The notes: generated by a model from the sequence alone, not told the origin. Positions 28,948 through 41,596 are shown, counted from the first letter of the stretch. The stretch: DNA of 64,000 nt from Paramacrobiotus metropolitanus (GCF_019649055.1 NW_026570221.1:1302001-1366000), one strand, 5' to 3'. Translations and numbers: made by a program.

Positions 28948-29019
28948 CACAGTGAGTCGTACCCGATAGCATATAACTCACTGTAAAAAAATGTGGCAAG
29001 TTGACTCGGCAATACAGTA
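28948..29019. mobile_element. Truncated copy of the foldback repeat
   Basis: Shares the inner inverted repeat (CACAGTGAGT...ACTCACTGTAA), a loop that is the reverse complement of the 18477-18583 loop, and the right outer arm TGGCAAGTTGACTCG with ACAGTA. The left outer arm is missing. Confidence 0.65.
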
Positions 29020-30314
29020 CTGCTCGTTGAACCTAAACCTTAACTCTTCCCAGTTCGGCAAACATTGGAGAGTCATCGCAACCTGCCATTCATCCAGCCA
29101 TTAGCTTGAAAAAAGTCATAAATTGACCATGCAAACGTTATCCACGCGAAGGCGAAGATCGAAGCTAAAAGTATTGAAGAAAACTCTTTCTGAAAAAGCT
29201 TCACAGCTGAGGTCATCAGCTGAGATGAAAGAAAATGATAGCTGGTTTCGTTGAAAAATGTTCAGTTTTACTGAATGCAAGCTTAAACGCTCTAATAACA
29301 CTTCTAACAGTGAATTAAAAACCTGCGATATCGAAAAATGTTTTAACCCACTGACGCCCATTGGTGTTGGGGCGCAACATGGTCTTCAGAATGATTTTCT
29401 CAATGACCCACAGAAATTAATCGACATGTCAAAGCGTAATTAGCTTTACGTGACTGCACAGTAGCAATAAAAAAACTAGTCAAGCTTGTATCCTAAGTTA
29501 CTCAAGAACCACGGGTTCGGGAAAGTCGCTAATTTCGAGTTTTCTGACCTTCCGAAGGTCCTGGCAATTAACTAATTAGTACCTGAGTCAATTAGTCTGA
29601 GATTTAATTTAGTAATGTGCAATCAGTAATGCTGCACTAAGAAATGCTTAGCACGGATTCTGAAAGTTAAACAGCAGATGGCCACAGTACATCAAAGTCT
29701 CATGCTGCGAGCAGACACCATTGGGCACGCATAGCCCTAAAGTACGGGCGGGCGCCATTTCGACATATAGTTATCATTATGTAAGTCGGATAAGGTCCTG
29801 TCAGTTCAGACTTATAACATGCTCCCCGTGGCACCGCTTGCCGAAACTCTTTCAAAAACGATTTCGTTGAGCGGCACCCTTGGCGGTCGGCTATTACCCT
29901 TCCGCGAATGAATGGGTGTCCGTTTCCGGCCACTGAAACCTTCAAGATAATCCAGCGTGGTAGTCGATGTTTTATTTTCTATAACCGTGCAGTACCCCTG
30001 TGAGCCGGCATGATATTCCTGTAGTCTACCATGCGCACATTGCAATCCACTACAGTTTAGATCAACTTGACAAACGCAGCGGTGAAGACGTGCAGAACCT
30101 GAACACGTCAGTGCACTGTGTCGTGGATGATCGCCACTGTAAGAAACATATATCCGGTGGTGACCTTTTGCGACACCGGCATATTACTAAATTCCGACTA
30201 TGTTGTGTTCCAAGTTGCCTCTACTTCCCAGCTTCATTGCAGTAAACGCAGTTAGGGTTGTGGCCGCAAAGATGCAAAGGCTATGGACGACATTCATGAA
30301 AATGAAACATCCAT

Positions 30315-30342
30315 GCTCACGCTTATATTTATAAGCGTGAGC
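30315..30342. repeat. 28-bp hairpin, 13-bp perfect arms
   Basis: GCTCACGCTTATA and TATAAGCGTGAGC separated by TT. The same hairpin is at 54470-54497 in copy B. No role can be assigned. Confidence 0.7.
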
Positions 30343-31149
30343 CATGCAGCTCGGCATGCCATAAAGACTAGAAACACCTGTTACGTGAAGGTTCATATGA
30401 TGCCTAATGGATCTTTTAGGAAAGAAAATTACTGTTATGGATCCTGAAAGAAGGCTACTTTTGCAGTATCTAGTTACTTATCAGTTACTATATCATACGA
30501 AAACCGTTTCTTTATTTTTCTGTTTTTGCTGACCAGTGGTCAGTTAAATGATCACTGCAATACCCTCGTTTTGAAGTCCATCTGACGTACTATACGATGA
30601 AAGTGTTTGTTTCGGTCAGTCAGTTTTCGCCGAATTATTATACAACTTAGCGTTTTTATGGTTAGGACCGTCTACGCCCAATGGTGTTGCTAAACACCCA
30701 TGTCACCGTCGGTGACCTATGGTCAGTACGTAATCCCAAAAAATTCCCTTTTTTAATTGAAATTTTTCATCGAGAAATCCCAGTTTTCATGAAGAAACTC
30801 CCACCCCTTCGGGCAGTGAGCGTTGGAGGGTTAACCAAGTGTGTAACCCAGCCGAATCAACTCCTATTGATTGTTCTTGGTTTAGTAAATTAAATAAGAA
30901 GCCGGTGACTGTTGAACTTAATTCCTCTGATATTAAGGCTTCCGATATCGAAAATATCTTGAGGAAGAAGAGCACTGCTATTGTCAATTTGACAAGCGGC
31001 ACATGGTCATTAGCTGCGGGGGCGGGCTTAGCAGTTACCACGCCCATGTCTCGTTGGTGGATTGTTCACGCGCCACCATGTATTGCCATATTCGTTAACC
31101 ATGCAGTATACTCTACGGAATAAGTTAAATCAAGTACTGATATAAAAAT

Positions 31150-34010
31150 TGCAATCATGAATGTTCTTTATTAGCACAAGCCAGTCACAGTGCAAATTTT
31201 GTTATTAAAACAAGATTAATTATAACAGGAAAATTTCTCTTAAGTTGTCCGTTACATCCATAGTTCCAAAACGGACACCGCATTTCCCCGTTGAATTTCG
31301 ATAGACAGACGCTGGCGTAGAAATTCATGTGATCGCGGTTCACCAGTGTGCTGCTGCAGTCGCTTGCCGATTTCCTTCACTAGAGCGGATGCCGACTTTC
31401 CCCATGGCCCGAGTGTTTCGAAGGCCAAGGGCGCGAAAATGTATCTGCCGTCAAGGTACGCGTAAAGACTGGTCTTCCTGTCTTCGGCATGGGCAGCGGC
31501 GGATCCAGCGGTTGCCGAAGTGGACTTGATGTGCGATGGGGCGACAGTGTCGACGCAAGTGACGTCCCAGGCTAAACACATGCCACGTTTCCAGGCGAAC
31601 GTCGTGCACCCGTCCGGGCGACGATCGGACGTGTGGGATGTGCCGCGGGGCTCGAGCTTCGCTGGGATACCCGCCGAAACTAATGATCGGCAGACAATAC
31701 TGTTTAACCCGCCATGGCGAGCGTGTCTACCGGCAGAGAAGGAGCATGACAGCCCGTGGTGGCCATAAACGTCAACTGGTTTGCGGCATTTTGCACATGA
31801 GTGTGCTTCACAGATTACTGCGCCCAGCCTTAGACCGACTGAAATCTTTAAAGTATCGTCATCGAGGAGGTTTCCAATGTGTGCCGAAGGCAGCGCATTC
31901 AACCAAATGCCGGCTTCTGGTTTAGACTGGGCAAGCAGGCGGGCTCTGTTAATTTCGTCGTCGCGAAAAACGTTCAACAATGTTGACAGCGACGCATTGC
32001 AGAGCGGTAGGTCCCATGGTCTCTGAGACTTTTGGAAGTTGAGTTCGGGGGATCTGTCTGGCCACTCTTCACTTTCCACTGTTCCCGTGCAACAGTAGTG
32101 TCCACTGCAGCGTGATTGGGAAGAAGCAATGACATTAGCGCAGATGCGGAATGAATCGAAGCCAAGTAGGCTGGGAGAGCTAATTCTTCCGCTCGACGAA
32201 TGCCAATACCACCTCTGCTCACGGGGAGAGACGCTTGCCGCCAACACGGATAATCATTCTTGTTGGTGCGCACATTGCACAAGGTCTGAAAACACTCGCG
32301 CGTAACTTCGTCAAGCTGGTAGAGCTGTTGCGGTTGCTTCCACGCGTTGCAGCACCGTAACATGTACACAATCTTAGGGACGCCAAGGCAATTCTTCAGC
32401 AGGAACAACGCGACATGGGCGGGTAGAAGCTGCAGTCGCTCGCATGCCGACTTCAACAGGGTGGATTTCTCAACAATTGCTGGGCCGATAGCATCATCCA
32501 AAACTGGCGCGCCTAGTAATGAAAATGTTGACCTAGTTAAAATCCGCAGTTTTGGATGTCTTTCAACAAAATATTCCACGACTTCGTTCTGTTGTTCCAC
32601 CGTTCCCCCACCGACAAAAAGTTCACATTTCGCCTCGTTGACAACCAAACCAATAGCCTGCGCGCGTTCAATCACTTGATCAAAGGCTTGGGCCACTGTC
32701 GCTGGCTTGCCGCCCATGGTTCCGTCGTCCAAAAACCAAGCGTTCAGCTCTGCCTTGAGATTGGTCACAACCGGGAGAAAAGCAAGACAAAATAATAGTG
32801 GGCCCAATGGATCTCCTTGCTGTACGCCGGATTCCGACGACAGGAGAAAATCTTCTAGGAAAAGCGACGAGTGGTGTCCGTATGCTAACTGGAGAAACTT
32901 ACTGTACTCCGGGAGGTGTTGCTTCCCAGCATTGAGCACGGCCTCCCTAGATACCGTATTGAAGGCGTTTCTGAAGTCCACTTTCAAAATTACCGTAGGT
33001 TCAGCTGTACATGATTCCAAAAAAATTCTGGTCGCGTGTACTATGGCTTCTGCCCCGCCTCGAACATTGAAGCCGAGCTGCTGTGGCGATAGGATGGCTG
33101 TTACACGATCGGCCACTCTGGAACAGATGATTCTGGCTGTCAACCTGCGCAGCGTTAGTCCAACCGCAATCGGGCGCAGGCCTCCATCCTTCTTTCGTAA
33201 AGCGAGTAACTTTCCACCAAAGAAATTAGGACGGACATCGTCAGGTAAAGTTCCATCGACAACCAGGTTAAGTACAGCGGCTAGCGCACGTCAGAATGTA
33301 TGTACGGCAGCAAAAACCTCGGCCGCAGTAATAGGTGGCGCTGCATCTAGTGGCGGACCGAGCTGAGGCGGTAATGGCGGGGGTGGGCATTCTGGATGTT
33401 TCTCCCTTAACTCTTGTAGCACATCAGGAGAAGCGGGAGCGATGGCATCCGTCGACAAAATGAGACGCATGGCCCCCGAGATGCAGCCGTCATCTATCTT
33501 TTGACCAACTCTTCGAGCCAGGTCTTCACTGTGAGGCCGTTTCTTTGCGGTGTCAGGGGGTGGGGTAGGGGAGAGTTCGGCGTCCCGGTCGTACAACTCC
33601 AGGTTTCTCTTTACCACAGCTACCAGGGATTCGCTTCGCTCAGACTTTGCCTTCGTCGGGACACGAAGCGTAGATGGGGCGAAGGAGAGCAGCTTTAGCC
33701 AGCAGGATTTGTCATTCTTTGTGGCGACCCGCTGGAGAACCTTCTGGAACGACGTTCTGGCGGCAGGCCGTGCACCGTGTGGTATGCGCCGCATAACACG
33801 TTCTCTCGACGGCTTGAAAGGCTTGTCCGACGGGGGCGGAGTCGGTGCAGCTCCTGCGGCGTTACCGGAGGATGCAGTTAGGACGGGAAGACCAGATGAG
33901 CGAGACTAGCAGGCCTTCATGTGGTTTTTGATGCCAGCCCCTTTCGAAAAAAACTCTTGACAGTGGGGGCATGGTTGATCACGTGGGAGAACCATAGTCA
34001 AATGCCAAAT
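31150..34010 (-). pseudogene. RLE non-LTR retrotransposon N1 (R2/R4/NeSL-like), degenerate
   Basis: Starts at ATG 33995 with a zinc finger (CPHC...H...C), then a TAG (33908-33906), a basic/Pro-rich region, and a TGA at 33293-33291 where about 37 residues of early RT found in N4 are missing. RT follows with GVQQGDPLGPLLF and active site FLDDG. Then come the CCHC motif CAKCRKPVDVYGHHGLSC (C-X2-C-X8-H-X4-C) and the PD-D/E-XK-type endonuclease (RRPDG...WDVTCVDT). The stop is at 31222-31220 and AATAAA at about 31172. One-base losses near 32045 and 31270 break the frame here but not in copy B. Elements of this class nick DNA with the endonuclease and copy RNA at the nick. Confidence 0.85.
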
Positions 34011-34364
34011 GGGGAGCGACTAACCTGATGGGTTACAGAGGACGCGGGATGCCAGGAGGATCAGGCCCGCCGGACCCGTAATGCGGTGCGATCATGAATT
34101 GAATATCGTTAAGTATTCGTCAAAAGTGAGACAGTCAGAAAATGGCAAGTGTGCGAATTTATTTCACCTTGGGTCACATCTGCTGGCAATCTCCGCGATG
34201 CTTGAAATGCCCAACCAAGTTTTGCTTAAATTATGAAATCGTTTACGCCCGGACCTTGCATTATGGGCAAGAACAACAAACAGGACATAAAAAAAAGGCT
34301 ATTGTCACGCGGGTACAGGATATAAAATTGTACAATACGGCACGCTACGTGCCGCTGAAATACC
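34011..34364. other. Spacer between head-to-head RLE elements N1 and N2
   Basis: Includes the likely 5' UTR of N1 (to about 34100). A short plus ORF from 34142 runs into N2 without known similarity. N1 and N2 diverge from here, so it is where their 5' ends meet. Confidence 0.45.
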
Positions 34365-36000
34365 AGACTGTTTTGCCTTGCACTCCAGCCAGTCGTGGCG
34401 TCTTTGAAAGCAGCTTTAAACGCCTGGTTTCTGGATGACGGAACCATGGGCGGTAAGCCAGCGACAGTAGCACATGCCTTTGCGGAGATCATTCTGAAAG
34501 CCCGTGAAATCGGCCTAGTTGTGAACGAAGCAAAGTGCGAGCTTCATATTTCCGGCGGAACCGAAGAAGCCCGAAACGATGCTGTAGCATATTTCCAGGA
34601 GATGTACTCGAAACTACGCATCCTGACAAATGCCGACTTCCTGTTGTTAGGTGCACCGGTTTTGGACGATGCCATCAGTCCAGCTGTAGCCGAAAAGTGC
34701 GCAACAGTTAAAATGGCGTGTGATCGGTTAGAGTTTTTGCCACGTCACCAATCACTCTTCCTACTCAAAAACTGTCTAGGGGTCCCAAAAATCATTTATA
34801 TGCTGCGCTGTTGCAATGCATGGAAACAACCGCAACAACTCTATCAACTGGATGAAGCAGTGCGGGTGTGTTTTCAGTCATTGTGCAACGTACGCACGTC
34901 GCACGACGACTATCCGTGTTGGCGGCAGGCGACACTACCAGTGAGCAGAGGCGGTATTGGCATACGCCGGGCGGAAGAATTAGCTCTCCCTGCCTTTTTG
35001 GCATCGATTCACTCCGTATCCGGCTTAATATCACTATTGCTTCCTGATCACCCTACTGTAAATGTTTCGGCCGATTCTGAGTTGTGGAAAGTCAACGCGC
35101 GACTGGCAGAATGGCAGGACTCCCGGAGCAAAATGTCAGAAAGGTACAACGATCATGGGACCTTCCGCTATGTAACACATCACTATCCACACTGTTGGAC
35201 ATCTTTCGCGATGACGAAGTTAACCGGGCCCGCCTCCTCGCACAGTCGACACCGGAAGCCGGCATATGGTTAAATGCCTTGCCCTCGGCACACATCGGCA
35301 ACCTCCTGGACGATGACACCGTGAAGATATCAGTCGGCCTGAGACTGTGAATATCTGTGAAGCGCACTCATGTTCTAAGTGCCACAAGCCCGTTGATGTG
35401 TATGGCCACCACGGACTGTCCTGTGCTTTCTCAGCCGGAAGACATCCACGCCACGGCGGCTTGAATAGTATTTTGTGCAGATCGTTAGTATCAGCCGGCA
35501 TCCCTGCAAAATTGGAGCCGCGAGGTACATCCCACACATCGGACCGTCGCCCAGATGGCTGCACCACGTTTGCGTGGCAACGCGGTATGTGTTTGGCGTG
35601 GGACGTGACCTGCGTGGATACTGTTGCTATGTCTCACCGGAAAGCCACATCAGTCACTGCGGGATCCGCCGCCGCGCAGGCAGGAGGATAGAAAGGCGGG
35701 ACTGTACTTGTACCTACAGGGCAGATACATCTTCGTACCGCTGGCTTTTGAAACTCTCGGACCATGGGGACAATCAGCTAGCCGTTTAGTGAAGGAAATT
35801 GGCAAGCGACTTCAACAGCATACGGGTGAGCCTCGCTCCCATGAGTACCTCCGTCAACGTCTGTCGCTGGAAATTCAGCGAGGCAACGCTGCTTCCGTTC
35901 TCGGTACAATGGAAGGAGCGGCAGCATTAAATGAAATTTTGTTATTTTGATTTACTGTTTCAAAACTGTGATGTTACCGCATTTTGTGAAATAAAAAATC
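34365..36000 (+). pseudogene. RLE non-LTR retrotransposon N2, 5'-truncated inside RT
   Basis: Begins inside RT just before the active site (LQPVVASLKAALNAWFLDDG at about 34375). It continues through RT and thumb, the CCHC motif (CSKCHKPVDVYGHHGLSC), the endonuclease signature (RRPDGCTTF...WDVTCVDT) and the conserved C-terminal end (stop at 35948-35950), then AATAAA at about 35990. Frame breaks occur near 35150, a stop at about 35350 and a break near 35690 that copy B lacks. Same family as N1 and N3, opposite orientation to N1. Confidence 0.8.
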
Positions 36001-37102
36001 CAAGACGAGAAGAGACTGGCACAATGCTCGCCATTATTTTTTATGCCTCATCCAACAGTCTTATTAGTAGTTATTACTACTTTAGACTATTATAACTTTG
36101 ATTAGTGTCAATAAGTTATAATGCACATAGTACTACATGTTAAAATGCACATACTGTTATGATATTGATGACAGTAAACAATCGCAAACAGGATCAACAA
36201 AGCATCCTACAGGTATGAGGAAAACTTACGTGATTCTACTTTTTGCTGTACTGTAAATATTCCGATTACATTGCACTATCGTACTCTTGTGCAATGGTTA
36301 ATAAGCGCTTCTATGTGGAAATATCTGTAATGTGCCAGAGCGAAAGGCATCTAAAGTGGGACTCGGGATGAATCCAAGGGCGAAGATTTCGACGGAAAAG
36401 ATCCCGCTTAGTGAGCGATGCTATAAGAATTGCGAACAGTACTACAACACACGACGTCCGATAGCTACTGCAAACTTTACTCTCTGTTGACAAGTGAAGA
36501 CTCTCAGCTAGCGGACTGCACTCATATCCGCATTCACATCCGCATTCGCCACGTAGTGAGCGACTGACAGACAGAATCGGCTCTAAAGCCGAGAACAAAA
36601 GACCAGCTAGAGACAGCACAGACAGAATCCCAAGCGAAGCCGCAGCCGCCATGGTGTACGGAGTACAGCCATCGCTCACATGCCTCTGGGTGGGATGCCG
36701 AGCTCCGTTGAGGCTCAACATCCGCCCGAACCACGATGAATCCAAATCGTTGGCTGTCTGTGTGCTCTGCTGCTAATAAAGACATCAGATTCTCTTACTT
36801 CATTTTATCACATCAAGTCTATAAAAGACAGTTCCAAGTGTACCATGTGAAATAAAAGATTCTTTATAAAAATACTATCCAATCAACAGTTAAAAACAGA
36901 AAAACAATAAGAGATCAACAAAAGCAGTAATCAAATGTAGACTAGGATCCTCCATTAAACTCGCATAGGTCACCGGTCCTGTCCACCGTTTCCAGCATCT
37001 TTGGCCAGTTCCGCTCCATTGAGCAATCCCGCTCCGCTTGAGCACTTCTGCGCATATGTAATGCGACTTCCGTCACATGAGATCCGCTTGAGATTAGATG
37101 CG
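36001..37102. other. Non-coding sequence with one unassigned 144-codon minus ORF
   Basis: A minus ORF at 36311-36745 is preserved in copy B (60455-60889). It has a hydrophobic stretch after MAAAAS and a second one near CVVVLFAILIASL, but no family resemblance. A plus-strand AATAAAG near 36774 and the look of 36300-36850 are reminiscent of an LTR, but I found no matching second LTR or target duplication. No firm gene call. Confidence 0.35.
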
Positions 37103-37111
37103 TATCGAATG

Positions 37112-37763
37112 GGCCAGGGTCAAAAAGAGGGAGGAATTTTGTGAGGGAGGAATTTCACTGTGGTCAAAAAGAGGGAGGAATTTTTAGAGGGAGGAATTTT
37201 GCTGTGGTCGAAAAGAGGGAGGAATTTTTCGAAGTCGAACTAAAGTACTCGGAGACCTCGTACCCGGCTCTCCGAGGTCGCCAATGCGATTTTAACTGTA
37301 AATATACAGTTTGACATGCTGAGTCGAACTGAAGTATTGGGGGACCTCGTACCCGGGTCCACGAGGTCGCCACTGAGATTTTCACGATATATATGCAGTC
37401 ACAAGTGCTAAATCGAACTGAAGTATCGGGAACTTCCGACCATGTTCCTGACCATGCTAACAAAACCAACATTACTAGCATGCTCCGACGAGTGATGTCC
37501 GGTAGCAGCAAGTATATTTCCTCACACAAAGAGTGCTGAACTTTTCTGGCATTTTATTACTTGATTCGGGGAACAACGCAAATTTAAAAATTGTTTTGCG
37601 AACAGAATACGTTTCTATTGTGGGAACTGGTGAGGTGCTCATCGCCTTCGTCATGGATGAATAGCTGGTTAACGCAGTTGAGTTGACCCTTGCCTTATTG
37701 TTCGGATTGCAAAATTAAAGAAAGTGCTGTGCAATTCGACAGACTTTATAGCGGCTTCATTGT
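37112..37763. repeat. Left terminal inverted repeat
   Basis: Outermost part has several GAGGGAGGAATTTT words. It is followed by two and a bit copies of an about 88-bp direct repeat starting at 37234, 37323 and 37411 (GTCGAACT...GACCTCGTACCCGG). It matches 40948-41596 in reverse complement. Confidence 0.9.
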
Positions 37764-39629
37764 TGCTGCCGTAGCCCTGTATACAAAATCTTAAGAAACA
37801 TAAGAGTCGTACGAAAATCTAGAAAATATAATTTAATTTATATATAAAAACATTAAAACATAAGAAAACAAGCAAACCAAAGGCAATAAAAATATAGGAG
37901 TATATTTTGCTATGAACTTTAGAACCTTTTCTTGCCAAAAGGCGATCCCCGTCCGACTCAGTATAAGCACCATATGGGATGAGGTCATCCGGATCACACC
38001 GCCTAATATGATTATACCGAGAACTCGTCACTGGTAACTTTCCAAAAATGTAGTGGAATAAGTTCGATGAAAAAACGGCATTGAAATTTTGAAACGTTGC
38101 GGTTGAAAGTGACCCTCAGAGTGTGGGTCTTGGAACGGGCATTGCAGTTTAGTTGGCATACAAGTTCACTTTGCCGAGATTTTGTAATAATATCGTAACT
38201 ATTGTTTACTTCTTTTAAAAAGATTTTAAAAAGTATGAGCCATTTTTCATGCGAAATCTCAAATTTATTGTAGAACGAAAAGAAAAGAAACAAAAATGTT
38301 CGCAAATTTTTTGCATTTGCATCGAGGGTAAGCAGTTATTATCGAGTTCGCTTATTCTTGAAGCATGCAAAAAATTGCTCTTTTGTGGTAGATACTGGGC
38401 ATGCTGCGATGCTGAATCTGTGACTGAACAGAAGGCGGGCATTTAATTACGGTTAGACTCTTCGTTTATGTTAAATAGGGGCAAATTGGCATTATAAACT
38501 TGTACATCACATGAAGTCAAGGGCGAAGGCTTAAGTTACTAACGTAATGAAGAAGCATCGGAATCGGACACGGGATTTGGCTACGGTCATTTACATCTTC
38601 ACTATAACATACAGAAATCACTGCTCTGCTGTTGCTTTGTGCTTTTTCTTCAAAATTGTTCCACTGCATAAATTTTGAAATTACTCAGTAACAAAATTTA
38701 CCCGTCAAATATCCACCAACACATAAATCGCAACGTCTTTATTACAAATCAAGTAACTCTAAGTTCAATCTTTGAAGCGATTATCCTTTTAAAAACTGTG
38801 ATATAAAAAATTGTGATATAAGTGTTTTTGAAAATTTTTGAACTGCATGAGATTCAAAAAAGTTTTTTAAATTTAGTGCTGTGACATTGCAGAAAGTTTT
38901 AAAAATTTCTGTAGCGGTCCAGAATAACAGCAAATTCCTTTTTTATTTGCGTTGTGAGTTCAAGGTACCGGGTGGCTGGACTAAATGGCCGTCACCGTTT
39001 TTCGTTTGACTTTAGCGAACTACTTGCCGCTCCTGAAAGTGTTCACACCCATTCGACAGACAGTTTTATCGACTCCTAGGAAGGCTACAGTTTTCTTTTT
39101 AAAATTCACACACTTTTGTTATACCCTGTATCGAATAAAATTGTGAAAAAAGTTTTCGTGTCCCAGTTCGGAAGATTCGAACTCTCGTGGCCTTTCGTCG
39201 CCGTCTTCGTTTACAATTTTCGTTAAAAAAAACAGTTTGCGCGAGATCCTTTCGCAAATGTCGGTAAAAAAGTTTCTTACAACAAAGATAGTTTGCGGAT
39301 TATTAGAGAATTCAGGGAGCGCGGTCGGCGTTCTACAATTTTTTGCCAACCGACGTCGCTAAAATTTTGTTCCTGCAGTAAAGAATCAAGGAACATTAAC
39401 CCTGCTCGGAGTAACATGACATTAAAAACTCGGCTTGGCTGATAAACAGTTATTTTTATTTGGCAAGGGTGAATTCGAATTCTTGCATTCGGATCATCGT
39501 TCAACTATTAGGTGTTACGACTAGTTTCGCAAAGCAGTTCATAAAAAAAGTAAAGATTTTTCAAAACGTCGAACTAACTGAACTTGTATATGCAATAAAC
39601 ATTCCTTTTCGAGTAAAACTAATATGGAG

Positions 39630-40440
39630 CCCTTCAGCGAGGTCGATCACTTCGGCCGCGTTACGTTTCGGCCGAAGCTCACGTCTGACAACACTCATTT
39701 CGGCCTCCGCTCATTTTGGCAACGGCACATTTTACCGCCTTCGGTTTCCCAAGTTTTCCCTGTTTATGTTATTTTCTTAGCTTTTCTTGGGTTTTTAGGT
39801 TTTTTTGGGCCATATTTCTTAGGTTACTTAGGTTTTCTTAGGATTTCCTAGGTTTTCTTGTGTTTGTAAGGTTTCTAAGGTTTTCCTGGGTTTTTTTAGG
39901 TTTCTTAAGTTCTCAGCTTTCTTAGACTTTCTTGGGTTTCAGAGGTTTCTCAGGTTTCTTATGTTTCTTAGGTTTTCTTGGGTTTCTTAAGTTTCAGAGG
40001 TTGCTTAGGTTTTTTTTTAATTTCCGGTGTGTTTTCAGGATTTTTAGCCTTCTCTCCCGCGATGGTAGGCTTCATTTGATCTCGTACGTGTCTAAGAAAC
40101 CTGAGAAAGCTTAAGACCTAGGAACCCAAAGAAACCTAACCTAAGAAACCTAACAAAACTAAATTTATCATAAAGAATCTTAACAAAACTAAGAAGCCTA
40201 ACAATAAGAACAATCTAGGAAAATCCTAAGAAACCTAAACAAAACCGAAGCAACATAACGAAAGCTTGGGAAATTGAAGATGACCAAATGTCCTTTTGCC
40301 GAAATGGGAAGTGGCCGAAATGACTGCTGCCCTAAGTGAACCCCGGCTGAAATGAACGTCGGTCGAAGTGATCGCATGCGGCCGAAATGTATCGCAACCG
40401 AAGTGATCGGAAGCGCTGGTGGCGTGCTAGCGCGACCGAA
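39630..40440. repeat. Imperfect nested inverted repeat with TTAGGTTTCTT-type minisatellite
   Basis: The left arm (39630-40030) has CACTTCGGCCGC/CATTTCGGCC words followed by many TTAGGTTTTCTTGGGTTT-like units. The right arm (40090-40440) is the same order in reverse complement (AAGAAACCTAA units, then GGCCGAAATG words). The centre is near 40060. The arms are diverged, so this is an old foldback inside the transposon. Confidence 0.65.
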
Positions 40441-40947
40441 TTTTGTATACATGAACCACGAATTCTGAAGCTTTTTAGTTTTTAATAATCATTTCGAGGT
40501 TATGTGGAACATATTTATAAATGTTTTAATAAAATTGAACCGCTAACGTGATAATTAAGCGGATTAGTTTCGGTCACTGCCGGATACGACTGCGAAACTG
40601 CCGAAATCTGTCATGAAAATCAAGAAAATTAAAATAAGTTTAGAAACACAATTCGGAAAACAAATTCAGAAATCAGTTTGACAAATGAAAATGAGTCAGC
40701 TGACTTGAGGAACTGAAGATTAAAGATTACAAAACCTATTGGAAACTACTTTAAAAACTGAACTTAACATTTCAAAATGACTCGGAGATCACAGGGAAAC
40801 AAATGGTGACATTTACGAGACAAATCTAGTGACTTCAGAGTCAATGTCCACAAGCTTTGATGCCGTCCTCATGAACCCGGGTTCGAGGTCCCGAGTACTT
40901 CGGTTCGACTCAGCACGTCAAACTGTATATATATAGTTAAAATCGCA

Positions 40948-41596
40948 CAATGAAGCAGCTATAAATTCTGTCGAATTGCACAGCACTTTCTTTAATTTTG
41001 CAATCCGAACAATAAGGCAAGGGTCAACTCAACTGCGTTAACCAGCTATTCATCCATGACGAAGGCGATGAGCACCTCACCAGTTCCCACAATAGAAACG
41101 TATTCTGTTCGCAAAAACAATTTTTAAATTTGCGTTGTTCCCCGAATCAAGTAATAAAATGCCAGAAAAGTTCAGCACTCTTTTGTGTGAGGAAATATAC
41201 TTGCTGCTACCGGACATCACTCGTCGGAGCATGCTAGTAATGTTGGTTTTGTTAGCATGGTCAGGAACATGGTCGGAAGTTCCCGATACTTCAGTTCGAT
41301 TTAGCACTTGTGACTGCATATATATCGTGAAAATCTCAGTGGCGACCTCGTGGACCCGGGTACGAGGTCCCCAATACTCAGTTCGACTCAGCATGTCAAA
41401 CTGTATATTTACAGTTAAAATCGCATTGGCGACCTCGGAGAGCCGGGTACGAGGTCTCCGAGTACTTTAGTTCGACTTCGAAAAATTCCTCCCTCTTTTC
41501 GACCACAGCAAAATTCCTCCTCTAAAAATTCCTCCCTCTTTTTGACCACAGTGAAATTCCTCCCTCACAAAATTCCTCCCTCTTTTGACCCTGGCC
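40948..41596. repeat. Right terminal inverted repeat
   Basis: Reverse complement of 37112-37763 with scattered differences. Just inside it, at 40875-40947, an extra diverged copy of the 88-bp module lies in the same sense. Confidence 0.9.

Larger units (their letters stand above)
27716..31149. other. AT-rich sequence without recognisable genes
   Basis: Holds a truncated foldback repeat (28948-29019), a strong 28-bp hairpin (30315-30342) and short ORFs of 60-95 codons. The longest plus ORF (30839-31123) and two adjacent small plus ORFs (about 29126-29257 and 29258-29443; Ser/Lys-rich, then ending PQKLIDMSKRN) resemble nothing I know. One of them loses its frame in copy B by a single A. I call no gene here. 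Confidence 0.5.
37112..41596. mobile_element. 4.5-kb long-TIR DNA transposon, Mutator-like in form
   Basis: Ends are GGCCAGGGTCAAAA...TTTTGACCCTGGCC in inverted orientation, continuing for about 650 bp each side. A perfect 9-bp direct repeat TATCGAATG flanks it (37103-37111 and 41597-41605). Long TIRs with a 9-bp target duplication are typical of Mutator-like elements. The 3.2-kb interior has only short ORFs and no transposase motif that I can see, so it is probably non-autonomous. A nested inverted repeat lies at 39630-40440. Copy B carries the same insertion from 61256. Confidence 0.85.

Noticed and set aside
30839-31123. 94-codon plus ORF as a gene
   Set aside because: Preserved in both copies only because they are nearly identical; no domain, splice context or codon signal supports it.
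36150-36850. Solo LTR with AATAAA near 36774
   Set aside because: Could not find a matching target duplication or a second copy apart from the tandem duplicate.
39770-40150. Interstitial telomere (TTAGG)n
   Set aside because: Units are too irregular (TTAGGTTTTCTTGGGTTT-like) and arranged as an inverted repeat inside a transposon.
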